A stretch of 64,000 bases of DNA from Ignavibacteriota bacterium (lineage in GTDB: Bacteria; Bacteroidota; Ignavibacteria; SZUA-365): assembly GCA_016218045.1 (NCBI GenBank), contig JACRFB010000022.1:1-64000 (forward strand), in the 5' to 3' direction. A model generated the notes under the pieces. It had not been told where the DNA came from. It made no database searches and saw only the letters and a list, made by a program, of their open reading frames with translations. Shown piece after piece: positions 1 to 7,307 of this stretch (within the stretch, counting starts at the first letter, position 1; each line of letters starts with the position of its first letter). The translations under genes and the position numbers were made by a program.

Positions 1-1
1 C

Positions 2-151
2 GCGCTGGAACTCGACAACGAATTCCTACAGCGCGGCGGTGTGTTCCCCGAGTCCCTCATCCGCCAGTGGCTCAAAGTGAAGCGCGAGGAAGTACACGCC
101 ATCGCCACCATGCCGCACCCGTTCGAATACGAGATGTATTTTACGCGGTAG
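2..151 (+). CDS. glnA: Glutamine synthetase, C-terminal end (partial)
   Basis: The reading frame enters from the left edge and ends at TAG 149-151, giving 49 residues. The sequence around 'RGGVFPESLI' and the ending 'MPHPFEYEMYF' match the usual C-terminus of glutamine synthetase, where the enzyme closes with a Pro-His-Pro-(Y/F)-Glu motif before a short aromatic tail. Glutamine synthetase makes glutamine from glutamate, ammonia and ATP in the cytoplasm. The active-site regions lie outside the window, so class and regulation cannot be judged. The following 180 bases hold no gene I can support. Confidence 0.85.
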   Translation, partial: ALELDNEFLQRGGVFPESLIRQWLKVKREEVHAIATMPHPFEYEMYFTR

Positions 152-331
152 GTCGGCGGCCGCGCGATCAGTGCGGTTGATACAAATTGTCCATCTCCAG
201 GACCGCCTGCGGCCACTGGACTTCCGTCTGGTCGTCTGCACGCGCGTACCGGACACCTTCGAGCACGCGCGCGCGGAGCGCATGAAGGTCTCCGGCAACC
301 CTTCGCAATACCACGACCTGCAGATACTCGC

Positions 332-541
332 GACAGCGGGACAGCGGGAGAGCGGGACAGCGGGAGAGCGGGACAGCGGGAGAGCGGCCGAAGGCCGCAA
401 GAAAAAAACCTCCTTTCCTCCGTTCCTCCTGTGTGATTTTTCCTCGCACGACTCCCCATCATCGGACCGAGGGATAGCAGGAGGCGGCCGAAGGCCGCAA
501 GAAAAAAACCTCCTTTCCTCCGTTCCTCCTGTGTGATCTTT
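332..541. repeat. Composite repeat: 8-nt array plus hairpin and CCTCC block, two copies
   Basis: An array of 8-nt units (gcgggaga / gcgggaca) at 332-386 runs into a block that starts with the perfect inverted repeat GCGGCC-GAA-GGCCGC (384-398). This is followed by an A-run and three CCTCC-type pyrimidine motifs, ending in TGTGTGAT. The block recurs at 484-540 and again near 15899 and 16081. The bases between copies (tcatcggac) are also shared. Open frames across it are repeat artefacts. It is a dispersed intergenic element of unknown role. Confidence 0.85.
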
Positions 542-584
542 CTTTGCGTGTTCACCCACAATCATCCCCATCTGTAATTGGATT

Positions 585-683
585 TATACCTGAACGGGTA
601 TATGTTTATATGTCATCCTCGTCGTTATACCATATCGGGTATAATGACAGCACGACGCTTTGCAATACACCCGATCAGGTACA
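585..683 (+). promoter_or_regulatory. Three HipB-type operators and a -10 box upstream of hipBST
   Basis: Two perfect inverted repeats TATACC-N6-GGTATA lie at 585-602 and 626-643. A degenerate third copy, TACACC-N6-GGTACA, lies at 666-683, ending right before the ATG at 684. The sites are spaced 41 and 40 bases apart, close to four helical turns, so bound regulators would sit on one face of the DNA. The middle site overlaps a TATAAT box (640-645). This is the geometry expected for autorepression by the HipB-like protein encoded next. Confidence 0.75.
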
Positions 684-953
684 ATGGATGGTGACATGAT
701 AAAGCTGGAACGCTTCATCAAACAGAAACGGAAAAGTATGGGCATGACACAGCCTGAACTTGCCGAACGTGCAGGAGTTGGCTTACGGTTTATCCGCGAG
801 CTAGAACAAGGAAAGACCACGCTTCGCATGGACAAAGTGAACCAGGTACTGCGCCTGTTCGGTCATGAACTTGCGGCGTCGCCGATGGATCGCGACAGCC
901 ATGCCGCGATGGTGAATGCCCGGTCAAAGGACGACGACGATGCGCGCCGCTGA
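684..953 (+). CDS. hipB: HipB-like XRE family antitoxin/repressor
   Basis: This small helix-turn-helix protein has 89 residues from ATG 684; ATG 696, which has GGATGG just upstream, is an equally possible start. The core 'GMTQPELAERAGV' followed by 'FIRELEQGKTTLR' is the XRE/Cro HTH of the y4mF/HipB type. It should bind the three palindromes upstream and repress the operon. Its 3' end overlaps the next gene by 14 bases, so the two are translationally coupled. The tail after the HTH (from about residue 55) is short and acidic/basic, unlike the beta-lid of E. coli HipB. The family assignment is firm; DNA targets are inferred from position. Confidence 0.85.
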   Translation: MDGDMIKLERFIKQKRKSMGMTQPELAERAGVGLRFIRELEQGKTTLRMDKVNQVLRLFGHELAASPMDRDSHAAMVNARSKDDDDARR

Positions 954-1269
954 CGTATACATGTACAATACCTATGCGGGCCGCCTCGTCGAGGACGAAA
1001 CGGGATACACGTTTCGCTATGACACTGCGTATCTCGCGTCGGCATCATCACAAGCAGTCAGTCTCACGTTGCCTCTGCAGAAGGAGGCGTTTCGGAACAC
1101 CGTCCTCTTTCCGTTTTTTGATGGACTTATCCCTGAGGGATGGCTCCTCGACATCGCGCGAGAGAATTGGAAACTTGATCCGCGCGACAGAATGGGTCTA
1201 CTCCTCGCCTGCTGCCGCGATTGCATCGGCGCCGCAAGCATCCGCGGGACTGCCGGAGAACTGCAATGA
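940..1269 (+). CDS. hipS: HipS-like protein (HipA N-terminal subdomain as a separate gene)
   Basis: The product has 109 residues from ATG 940, inside the end of hipB, to TGA 1267-1269, which overlaps the next start. It corresponds to the N-terminal subdomain of HipA ('YMYNTYAGRLVE', 'LTLPLQKEAF', 'FFDGLIPEGWLL'), here encoded apart from the kinase. In the E. coli HipBST system this free subdomain is the antitoxin, inserting a residue into the kinase active site. The gene order B-S-T and tight overlaps match that system. The role as antitoxin is inferred from that family, not shown by the sequence alone. Confidence 0.8.
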   Translation: MRAADVYMYNTYAGRLVEDETGYTFRYDTAYLASASSQAVSLTLPLQKEAFRNTVLFPFFDGLIPEGWLLDIARENWKLDPRDRMGLLLACCRDCIGAASIRGTAGELQ

Positions 1270-2228
1270 CACAACCGCAGCGGTGCCTGTTCTGCTATCG
1301 AGCGCTGGATGACGGTTCGCGTGATTTTCATGCCGCATGCAGCCGGAAGATGTTCGGCACGCCGCAGCCGCCTGAACTCCCGTATTCGGAGGCGGATATG
1401 TTCGACCTCGCCGTACAGGTTGTGCGCTCGCAGATTGCGGTCCCCGGCGTGCAGGAGAAATTGTCGCTCGAGTTGGAAAAGCCAGTGAAGAGTGCGGGAG
1501 TCCGACGGTTCACGATCGTCGGCATGTGGGGACGGTACATCCTCAAGCCACCCTCGCAGCACTACCCGCATCTCCCGGAAGTGGAGGACTGCACGATGCA
1601 TCTTGCGGAACTCGCGGGCATCCGCACCGTCCCGCATTCCTTGATACGCCTTCACACGGGCCAGTGTGCGTACATCACCCGGCGAATCGACCGCATGGGA
1701 AAGGACATGCTGCACATGGAGGATATGTGCCAGCTCACCGGGCGACTCACCGAACACAAGTACCATGGCTCACACGAACAGATCGCGACGGCGATACTGC
1801 AATTCAGCGCTCACCCGCTCCTGGACGTCGGCCTTTTTTATGAGCAGGTAGTGTTCTCGTTTCTCACCGGCAATGCCGACATGCACTTGAAGAACTTTTC
1901 CCTCATCAACCGTCCATCCATCGGGTGGACGCTCGCACCGGCCTACGACATGGTAGCCACGAAGCTGGTCATTCCGGAGGATAGGGAAGAACTCGCCCTC
2001 ACGCTCGACGGTAGGAAAAAAAACCTTACGAAGAAGAATTTCACCAACGCCTTCGACCGCGCGGGTATGGACGAGAAAGTTGTTGCAGCTATGCTCCGCC
2101 GTTTCGAAAAAGCGCTACCGAAGTGGGTGGACCGGATCCGCGCAAGCTTCCTCCCCGATCGCGTGAGCGAGCAGTACACGGGATTGATAGTGCAGCGTGC
2201 GGAACGTCTCGGCATCACCGTGCCCTGA
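1266..2228 (+). CDS. hipT: HipT-like Ser/Thr kinase toxin
   Basis: This is a 320-residue HipA-family kinase lacking the N-subdomain, close to HipT in length. It starts with a small CxxC...HxxC cluster (Cys7, Cys10, His22, Cys25), then the Gly-rich loop 'AVPGVQEKLS' (58-67), the ATP-binding Lys in 'YILKP' (Lys94), the catalytic loop 'GNADMHLKNFS' (202-212) and the metal-binding 'YDMVAT' (227-232). HipA/HipT kinases phosphorylate aminoacyl-tRNA synthetases and halt translation; the target here is unknown. The start ATG 1266 overlaps the hipS stop (ATGA). The serines that precede the GVQ motif in E. coli HipT do not appear conserved, which may alter autophosphorylation. Confidence 0.87.
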   Translation: MTQPQRCLFCYRALDDGSRDFHAACSRKMFGTPQPPELPYSEADMFDLAVQVVRSQIAVPGVQEKLSLELEKPVKSAGVRRFTIVGMWGRYILKPPSQHYPHLPEVEDCTMHLAELAGIRTVPHSLIRLHTGQCAYITRRIDRMGKDMLHMEDMCQLTGRLTEHKYHGSHEQIATAILQFSAHPLLDVGLFYEQVVFSFLTGNADMHLKNFSLINRPSIGWTLAPAYDMVATKLVIPEDREELALTLDGRKKNLTKKNFTNAFDRAGMDEKVVAAMLRRFEKALPKWVDRIRASFLPDRVSEQYTGLIVQRAERLGITVP

Positions 2229-2302
2229 CACCGGCGCCCTGGTCTGGCGAGTGGTAGAGTTATTTGGCATATTCCCGTCACGGACAGAGGAAGGAAGTGC
2301 CG

Positions 2303-2485
2303 ATGAAAAATCGAAGTTCACCGGGGAACAGGTCGTCCTTGCACTACACGTGCCCGAGGGCCGGGGTAGGATGGAGGAGGTCCGCTGGAAGTCGGGGATC
2401 GCGAAGGCGACGTTTTACGTCTGGGAGAAGAATTGCACTGCGCTGGGAGTGACGTACCTACACGTTGGCGGCTGCAAGAATAATT
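2303..2485 (+). pseudogene. IS3-family transposase OrfA remnant
   Basis: The translation 'KSKFTGEQVVLALH...' through 'GIAKATFYVWEK' is the start of an IS3-family OrfA (HTH_Tnp_1). An ATG at 2303 with an AGGAAG ribosome site lies just before it, but in another frame: one A appears to have been lost from the run after the ATG. The match fades near 2485, and no OrfB follows. It is a decayed fragment, now sitting in frame with the next gene's upstream region, which is why that gene looks longer than it is. Confidence 0.75.
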
Positions 2486-2499
2486 TGAGGTCATCACCC

Positions 2500-4533
2500 A
2501 TGAAGTACATCCACTTTCTTCATTATGCTATTTGTATTCTTGGTGGAATTCTGCCGACCAATGCGCTGCTGTGTCAGTGGAATAGCGATTCGCGGTTAAA
2601 TACGGCAGTATCAACAGCAAGCCATGCACAGTGGATACAGAGGCAAGGTGGAAATGTGTTTTTTACAAACACGTTGATACCGCGTGAAAGAGGCGATGGA
2701 TTCTATGTATCCTGGTTGTCGCATGATCCTTCAGGTGTTGTTCCTGGTATTGGGATCTATGCACAAGCGATGAGCCGGAGCGGAAATGCCCTATGGAGCA
2801 CAAACGGTATTGCAGTATCGGACACCCTGTGGAATTGGCCTGTGGACCTGTCTACCACAACCGACAACAGAAACGGGATGTTTGTCCTGTGGCACGGTTC
2901 GCCCATATCGGGGAATCGGGATTCCGCGATGCTGCACTTGCAGCGGATTGACTCGGCAGGCAATCCACGATGGGGACCCTCGGGTATCATCGCGGGCACT
3001 GAGCGTGCACAGTCGTTGTATCGTGTGCTATCAGACACGCACGGTGGAGCTTTCGTCTTGTGGACGGCGTTTTACGGGGTGAACCAAAAGCATATTATGA
3101 TTCAGCATTATGACTCTTCCGGGCGGGCGATATGGATGAACAATGGCGTTGTTGTAGCAGATTCCGCATATTATACGTATCAAGTAGAAATGGCCACGGA
3201 TGGGAACAATGGTGTATACGTGACGTGGATTACCACTGGTCATCCGTCGAAGCTAATGTTTCAGCGAATACGTGAAACAGGTGCCATATTATTTACTACA
3301 TCCGGCATTCAGATCGACTCATTAGCATCGCAGCCACGAATGATTCGCGCTGATGATGGAACAAATGACATTCACCTTGTCTGGCAGAAGCGGTCCAGAT
3401 TGTATGCACAACGAATCGATTCAGCGGGTACTACAAAATGGGGCGCGAATATTCGGATTTCTGATTCCCTCTCAATAGATAAGCATGTTATTACGTCTGA
3501 TGGCCATGGCGGAATCTACCTTGTCTGGTCAAACTTCCAGGTGACAGAAATTCGTGCGCAACGGATCAGTGGATCAGGTGATACACTGTGGGGTGGGAAC
3601 GGGGTTATTGCTGCGGTAAATCCCTTTTCATCTATCTATCGGGGGCAGCCGCAGGTAGTATCTGATGGATCTGGTGGTGCACTCGTTCTCTTCATTCGCA
3701 CCCGATCGGTGAACGACAATAGAGATCTGTGGGTCCAGCGTCTGGATGCGTCCGGTCGGATCACATGGCCTCAACTTGGCCGACCCGTGTGTACCGCTGA
3801 TTCAAATCAAATGTTTCCGCTGATGATCTCTGACGGCGAGGGCGGCGCATACATCATTTGGGAGGACGAGCGACAGGGGTACTACAACTGCGATCTTTAT
3901 GCCACACGTATCGATGGCGCGGGATTACACTACCCGGTCGAGTTCATCACTTTCACTGGGGAGCTTGTGCGCGATCAGATTCTGCTTCGCTGGATGGTAT
4001 CATCTTCGAATGATAATGCTGGATTCGTCGTCCAGCGCCGCGCAGGCGATGGAGAGGACTGGACAGGTGCAACCGGGCGACCCTGGACGGATATCGGATT
4101 TGTGCGTGGAAAATCTGATGGGGGATTTGGAGATACGTACAGCTACATCGACGATGTGCGCGAAGTGCCTGCGACGTATTTTCAATATCGACTGGTGCAA
4201 TTGGATTATGATGGGCTCCGGACATACTCGCCCGTTGTGGAAATATGGCGGCTCGGGGGTAACGAAAGCGCAACGCTGTTTGATCCGTATCCGAATCCAG
4301 CCAGCGGATGTATTCGAATTCCGTTCAGGACATCCTCAACACAGCGTGTGCGCATCAGCGTGCAGAATATGCTTGGCCAGAGTATCGAAATCGTCGCAGA
4401 CAGGGAATACGGACCAGGGATACACGAACAGGTTGTCAATCTGGGTCAAATACCATGCGGGACGTATCGATGCGTTTTGAGTACAGCTCTAGGAAGTCAC
4501 GCGAAGGTGATCACGGTGGACTCTTCCCACTAA
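2500..4533 (+). CDS. Secreted repeat protein with T9SS sorting domain
   Basis: The 677-residue product has a hydrophobic N-terminal segment (about residues 6-22, 'LHYAICILGGILPTNALL') consistent with export. The body repeats a pattern of about 50 residues built on 'V.QRIDSAG...W' followed by 'DG.GG.Y..W', likely a beta-propeller-like array. The C-terminal 80 residues ('DPYPNPASG', 'NMLGQ', 'CGTYRCVL') form a T9SS type A sorting domain, so the protein is probably exported through the Por system and anchored or released at the surface. ATG 2500 is chosen because a GAGG site sits 9 bases upstream; the frame before it is the IS3 remnant. No enzymatic motif is visible. Confidence 0.8.
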   Translation: MKYIHFLHYAICILGGILPTNALLCQWNSDSRLNTAVSTASHAQWIQRQGGNVFFTNTLIPRERGDGFYVSWLSHDPSGVVPGIGIYAQAMSRSGNALWSTNGIAVSDTLWNWPVDLSTTTDNRNGMFVLWHGSPISGNRDSAMLHLQRIDSAGNPRWGPSGIIAGTERAQSLYRVLSDTHGGAFVLWTAFYGVNQKHIMIQHYDSSGRAIWMNNGVVVADSAYYTYQVEMATDGNNGVYVTWITTGHPSKLMFQRIRETGAILFTTSGIQIDSLASQPRMIRADDGTNDIHLVWQKRSRLYAQRIDSAGTTKWGANIRISDSLSIDKHVITSDGHGGIYLVWSNFQVTEIRAQRISGSGDTLWGGNGVIAAVNPFSSIYRGQPQVVSDGSGGALVLFIRTRSVNDNRDLWVQRLDASGRITWPQLGRPVCTADSNQMFPLMISDGEGGAYIIWEDERQGYYNCDLYATRIDGAGLHYPVEFITFTGELVRDQILLRWMVSSSNDNAGFVVQRRAGDGEDWTGATGRPWTDIGFVRGKSDGGFGDTYSYIDDVREVPATYFQYRLVQLDYDGLRTYSPVVEIWRLGGNESATLFDPYPNPASGCIRIPFRTSSTQRVRISVQNMLGQSIEIVADREYGPGIHEQVVNLGQIPCGTYRCVLSTALGSHAKVITVDSSH

Positions 4534-4731
4534 CCTGCGAGTGTGCACGCTCCACGTGTCAGCCCTTCGCGTATATCCTGCAACCGCTGATGGTACATGC
4601 CTGCGCGGCATATAAGCAACGCCACTGCACACCACAGGGTCGCGTAGTGACTCCATGAGTGCATGACGGGGCGTCTGGGGTTCACGTGGTGACATCTGGA
4701 GGCGGAGTCCGCACATCACGCCCTTCAACCC

Positions 4732-5185
4732 GGACAATCGGTCACGCAACACTTAGGCTCAGAGTTCTGCGGCGGACAAAGCGTCGTTCAACGCGGACAA
4801 TCGGTACTGTAACTCTGCGAAACATCGTACTGCCCCGGACAAAACGTTGTTCCACCCGGACAATCGGTAATTCAACTCTGCGGAACAGCGTACTGCGGCG
4901 GACAAAACGTTGTTCAACGCGGACAATGGGTCACCCAACTCTGCGGAACAGCGTACTGCAGTGGACAAAACGTAGTTCAACGCGGACAATCGGAACTGTA
5001 ACTCTGCGGAACAGTGTACTGCGGCAGACAAAACGTCGTTCAACGTGGACAATCGGTACTGCAACACTGCGGAACAGCGTACCGCTGCGGACAAAACGTT
5101 GTTCAACGCGTACAACCGGTCATGCAACTCTGCGGAACAGCGTTCTGAGGCGGACGAAACGTTGATCGCAGCCGACAAACGGTGC
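4732..5185. repeat. 63-bp tandem repeat, about seven copies
   Basis: The landmark GGACAATCGG (with variants) recurs at 4732, 4795, 4858, 4921, 4984, 5047, 5110 and 5173, an exact 63-base period. Copies differ by scattered substitutions. Because 63 is divisible by three, several frames stay open on both strands. On the minus strand each unit reads as three heptads (LSALNNV / LSAAVRC / SAELQYR), which looks like coiled coil; one plus-strand frame is broken by a TAA in the third copy. The 200 bases before it (4534-4731) hold nothing I recognise. Confidence 0.85.
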
Positions 5186-5227
5186 TTCCAACCGGTGAAA
5201 AAGTGTTTCGCGACGGACAAAAAGTAC

Positions 5228-5668
5228 TCCGCGAGTTCAGCGCATGTCTTTGCGAGTTCGTTGCCTGTCGTCGCGAGATCGGTGTCACTCATTGCAAGTG
5301 CCGTCACCCTCGTTGCAAGTTCGATCACAGTGCTCCGCGAGTTCGTCGCCATAGCTCTGAGTTCGGTCACAGTCACGGTAAACCGGTCACGGCACTTTGC
5401 GAGTTCAGTCACTATCGCTGCAAGTTCGGTCACAGCACTCTGCGAGTTCAGTCACCATCATTGCAAGTTCAGTCACCATCGTTGCGAGTTCAGTCACCAT
5501 CGTTGCAAGTTCGGTCACAGTGTCCTGCGAGTTCGTGTCGACGCTCTCAACATGTGCGCGCACTCTGCGAGTTCAGTCACCATCGTTGCAAGTTCAGTCA
5601 CCATCGTTGCAAGTGCGGTCACAGTACCCTGCAAGTTCGTCACCATAGTCTGCGAGATCAGTCACAGT
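5228..5668. repeat. 21-bp degenerate tandem repeat (VTELA heptads on minus strand)
   Basis: Units like agttcagtcaccatcgttgc recur every 21 bases, cleanest at 5440-5520 and 5570-5630 and more degenerate upstream. On the minus strand the unit reads V-T-E-L-A-T-M, a heptad suggesting coiled coil, and the frame runs on into the 63-bp array (63 = 3 x 21). Some units are 22 bases long, which breaks the frame (for example near 5430 and 5545). Either this is a decayed long coiled-coil gene on the minus strand, or a non-coding array. Confidence 0.7.
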
Positions 5669-5811
5669 AGTTGAAATTCGTGTCACCATACTATGTTTTT
5701 GGACGAATCCTCGAAAATCGCCCGGAAACGCAGTTATCCCGATTTTCTACCACCGCTGCGGTGGCTCTGCGGGCGTGTGCAGCAGCCCGTCATGACAGCC
5801 GTGCGTTGGGC

Positions 5812-5945
5812 CGAGCCCGTGTCACCCCGAGCTTGTGTCACCCCGAGTTTGTGTCATCCCGAGTTTGTCGAGGGACGACGCGACTGCGAGATTGTGTGAC
5901 AACAACGTGGTGTCACCCCGAGCTTGTCGAGGGGCGACGTCGCAA
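5812..5945. repeat. Dispersed short repeat (GTCACCCCGAGCTTGTCGAG type)
   Basis: Three to four partial copies of gtgtcaccccgagcttgt and the variant ending gtcgaggggcgac occur here. This is the widespread 'gagc-(t/g)(t/g)(a/n)gtcga' dispersed repeat of Bacteroidota and other phyla, with ends that can pair. A sister form (gtcacgctgagcggagtcga) is found at 16012-16043 and in tandem at 54964-55288. Confidence 0.65.
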
Positions 5946-6590
5946 CGATCTTCCGAAACTGATGCGTGTCTGCATCGACGCAGCTCATCCCAACGCGCGC
6001 GCACTCGAACGTGAGACCGAGAATACACCACGCGCCGCACCCTTCCTTGACTTTGAACTCCATACGTGGTACTATCGCGATGAATCTCCACGGCGGAGCT
6101 TCGGGACAGACAATAGAGGAGTGATGCACGCTGTTGTAGTGTGGAACTCGACTACTGGGATGTACAGTACAGGAATGCAAAGGACATACCCCTTTGTGTC
6201 TGTGGAGCCGTTTTGGCAGTGGATGGTTCCACTTAAGGCATTTCTATACCACGCCTCTTCTGGAATCAGGGAGTGTCTGCCCAGCCGCCGACGGGGACAA
6301 TGGTACGATTCAGGCATTACTCGACCACACGGGCGTGAGCACAATAATTATCCTTTGCCTACGATAAGGACCAGTCTTCACGCTCGTGTTGAACAAGAGT
6401 GGCCATGGAGTGCGCTGCCACATGGACGATTTACGTGTGTCTGTTTATCCTTCCCCATATTATACGCCGTGGTACGAGACGAGATCGGAGTGGAGGCTAT
6501 GGGTAATCCGGATGTGTCGCGTTTGGAGTCGCGATTCGCGAAACCAATATGTTGGGCAACATCGTAGAAACCCGAGGCTTATCATGATTC
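5946..6590. other. No supportable gene
   Basis: Long open frames cross this stretch (one runs from 5671 to 6567), but they show no recognisable domain, no ribosome site at plausible starts and no consistent composition. A GTTGGGC at 6551-6557 resembles the R' core of an integron attC site, but I cannot find a matching R'' partner upstream. Confidence 0.5.
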
Positions 6591-6626
6591 AGCCACTTGT
6601 TGGTAAATCCCACCTGGAACTGGCCT

Positions 6627-7181
6627 ATGTACGCACTTTATAACAAGACTGGTGAAAATGGATCAATTCAGTATCGCTTTCAAGAGGGTATATCTCTTTT
6701 TGGATGTAACAAAGGATATATTCCGTGGTTGCTTGCAAATCAACTTACAGCCGAATTGTCCGAGCCGCTGTCGTGGCATGTGAACATTGAAAATTCTCTA
6801 AAAGCTGTAGGGCAAGACAATCAGACACTTGTCATTGACTTAAAACCAAACAGCAAATTGCCAAATCTCTCACTTTATGAGGTATTGGACGTATGGGGTT
6901 ACTCAGGCTCAGGGTGGACACCTATTCTGTTTCATCATGGCGGTCTATTCATTGACGAAGACCCCATACGCTTTGACAAGAATAACTTCGTTCGCTGGTC
7001 CGCGGAAGTAGACACTCCCATTTTCTCTATGATGTACTTGCGAGGAACTGTGAAGGATGGTCGGCTTAATGGAAAGTGGACTCCGCCAGTTCCGAGTCCG
7101 ACAAATTCAGTGTTACTGTGGCCCGGGGCTTTCGAGTTTTTCTGCCAACAGGCCAAAAGGATTATCGAAAATGCGGCTTAA
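6627..7181 (+). CDS. Hypothetical protein, possible integron cassette gene
   Basis: This 184-residue protein starts at ATG 6627 (in-frame TTG codons at 6597 and 6600 are alternatives). It is rich in aromatic residues ('GYIPWLLANQ', 'LDVWGYSGSGWTPILFHHGG') with no signal peptide or transmembrane segment. I do not recognise the family. The gene is visibly more AT-rich than the chromosomal genes further right, suggesting transfer. Its stop codon TAA (7179-7181) lies inside GCTTAAC, the R'' form of an attC site, a habit of cassette genes. It shares a reading frame with the next gene, with only this stop between them. Confidence 0.55.
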   Translation: MYALYNKTGENGSIQYRFQEGISLFGCNKGYIPWLLANQLTAELSEPLSWHVNIENSLKAVGQDNQTLVIDLKPNSKLPNLSLYEVLDVWGYSGSGWTPILFHHGGLFIDEDPIRFDKNNFVRWSAEVDTPIFSMMYLRGTVKDGRLNGKWTPPVPSPTNSVLLWPGAFEFFCQQAKRIIENAA

Positions 7182-7248
7182 CAAGCGTCGAGTTGGACTC
7201 GCGATGTCGGAGGTTCGCACTGCACTACCTCTGCGCGGCGCGCTTGGG
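7176..7248 (+). other. Possible degenerate attC site
   Basis: GCTTAAC (RYYYAAC consensus) at 7176-7182 contains the stop codon of the preceding gene. It is followed by AAGCG, and about 60 bases later by CGCGCTTGGGC, which can pair with it imperfectly; the R' core would be cTTGGGC, with the first G changed. Weak on its own, but two better sites lie at 10936 and 11297. Confidence 0.25.
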
Positions 7249-7307
7249 CAGCATTATTTCCCTTCACGATTGATCTTGAGCAATCACCCTTTACAATTCT
7301 CCGCGGC

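Noticed and set aside
171-536. 121-codon plus-strand frame after glnA
   Set aside because: Its second half is the 8-nt array and hairpin repeat; the first 50 codons match no family and have no ribosome site.
4489-4752. 87-codon minus-strand frame after the first T9SS protein
   Set aside because: It overlaps the end of that gene, has no recognisable family and no ribosome site.
4732-5288. Tandem repeats considered as a CRISPR array
   Set aside because: The 63-bp units adjoin directly with no unique spacers and no cas genes are present; the same holds for the 65-bp array at 54964.
5671-6567. 298-codon plus-strand frame
   Set aside because: It starts at the end of the 21-bp array, crosses dispersed repeats, and shows no domain or coding bias.
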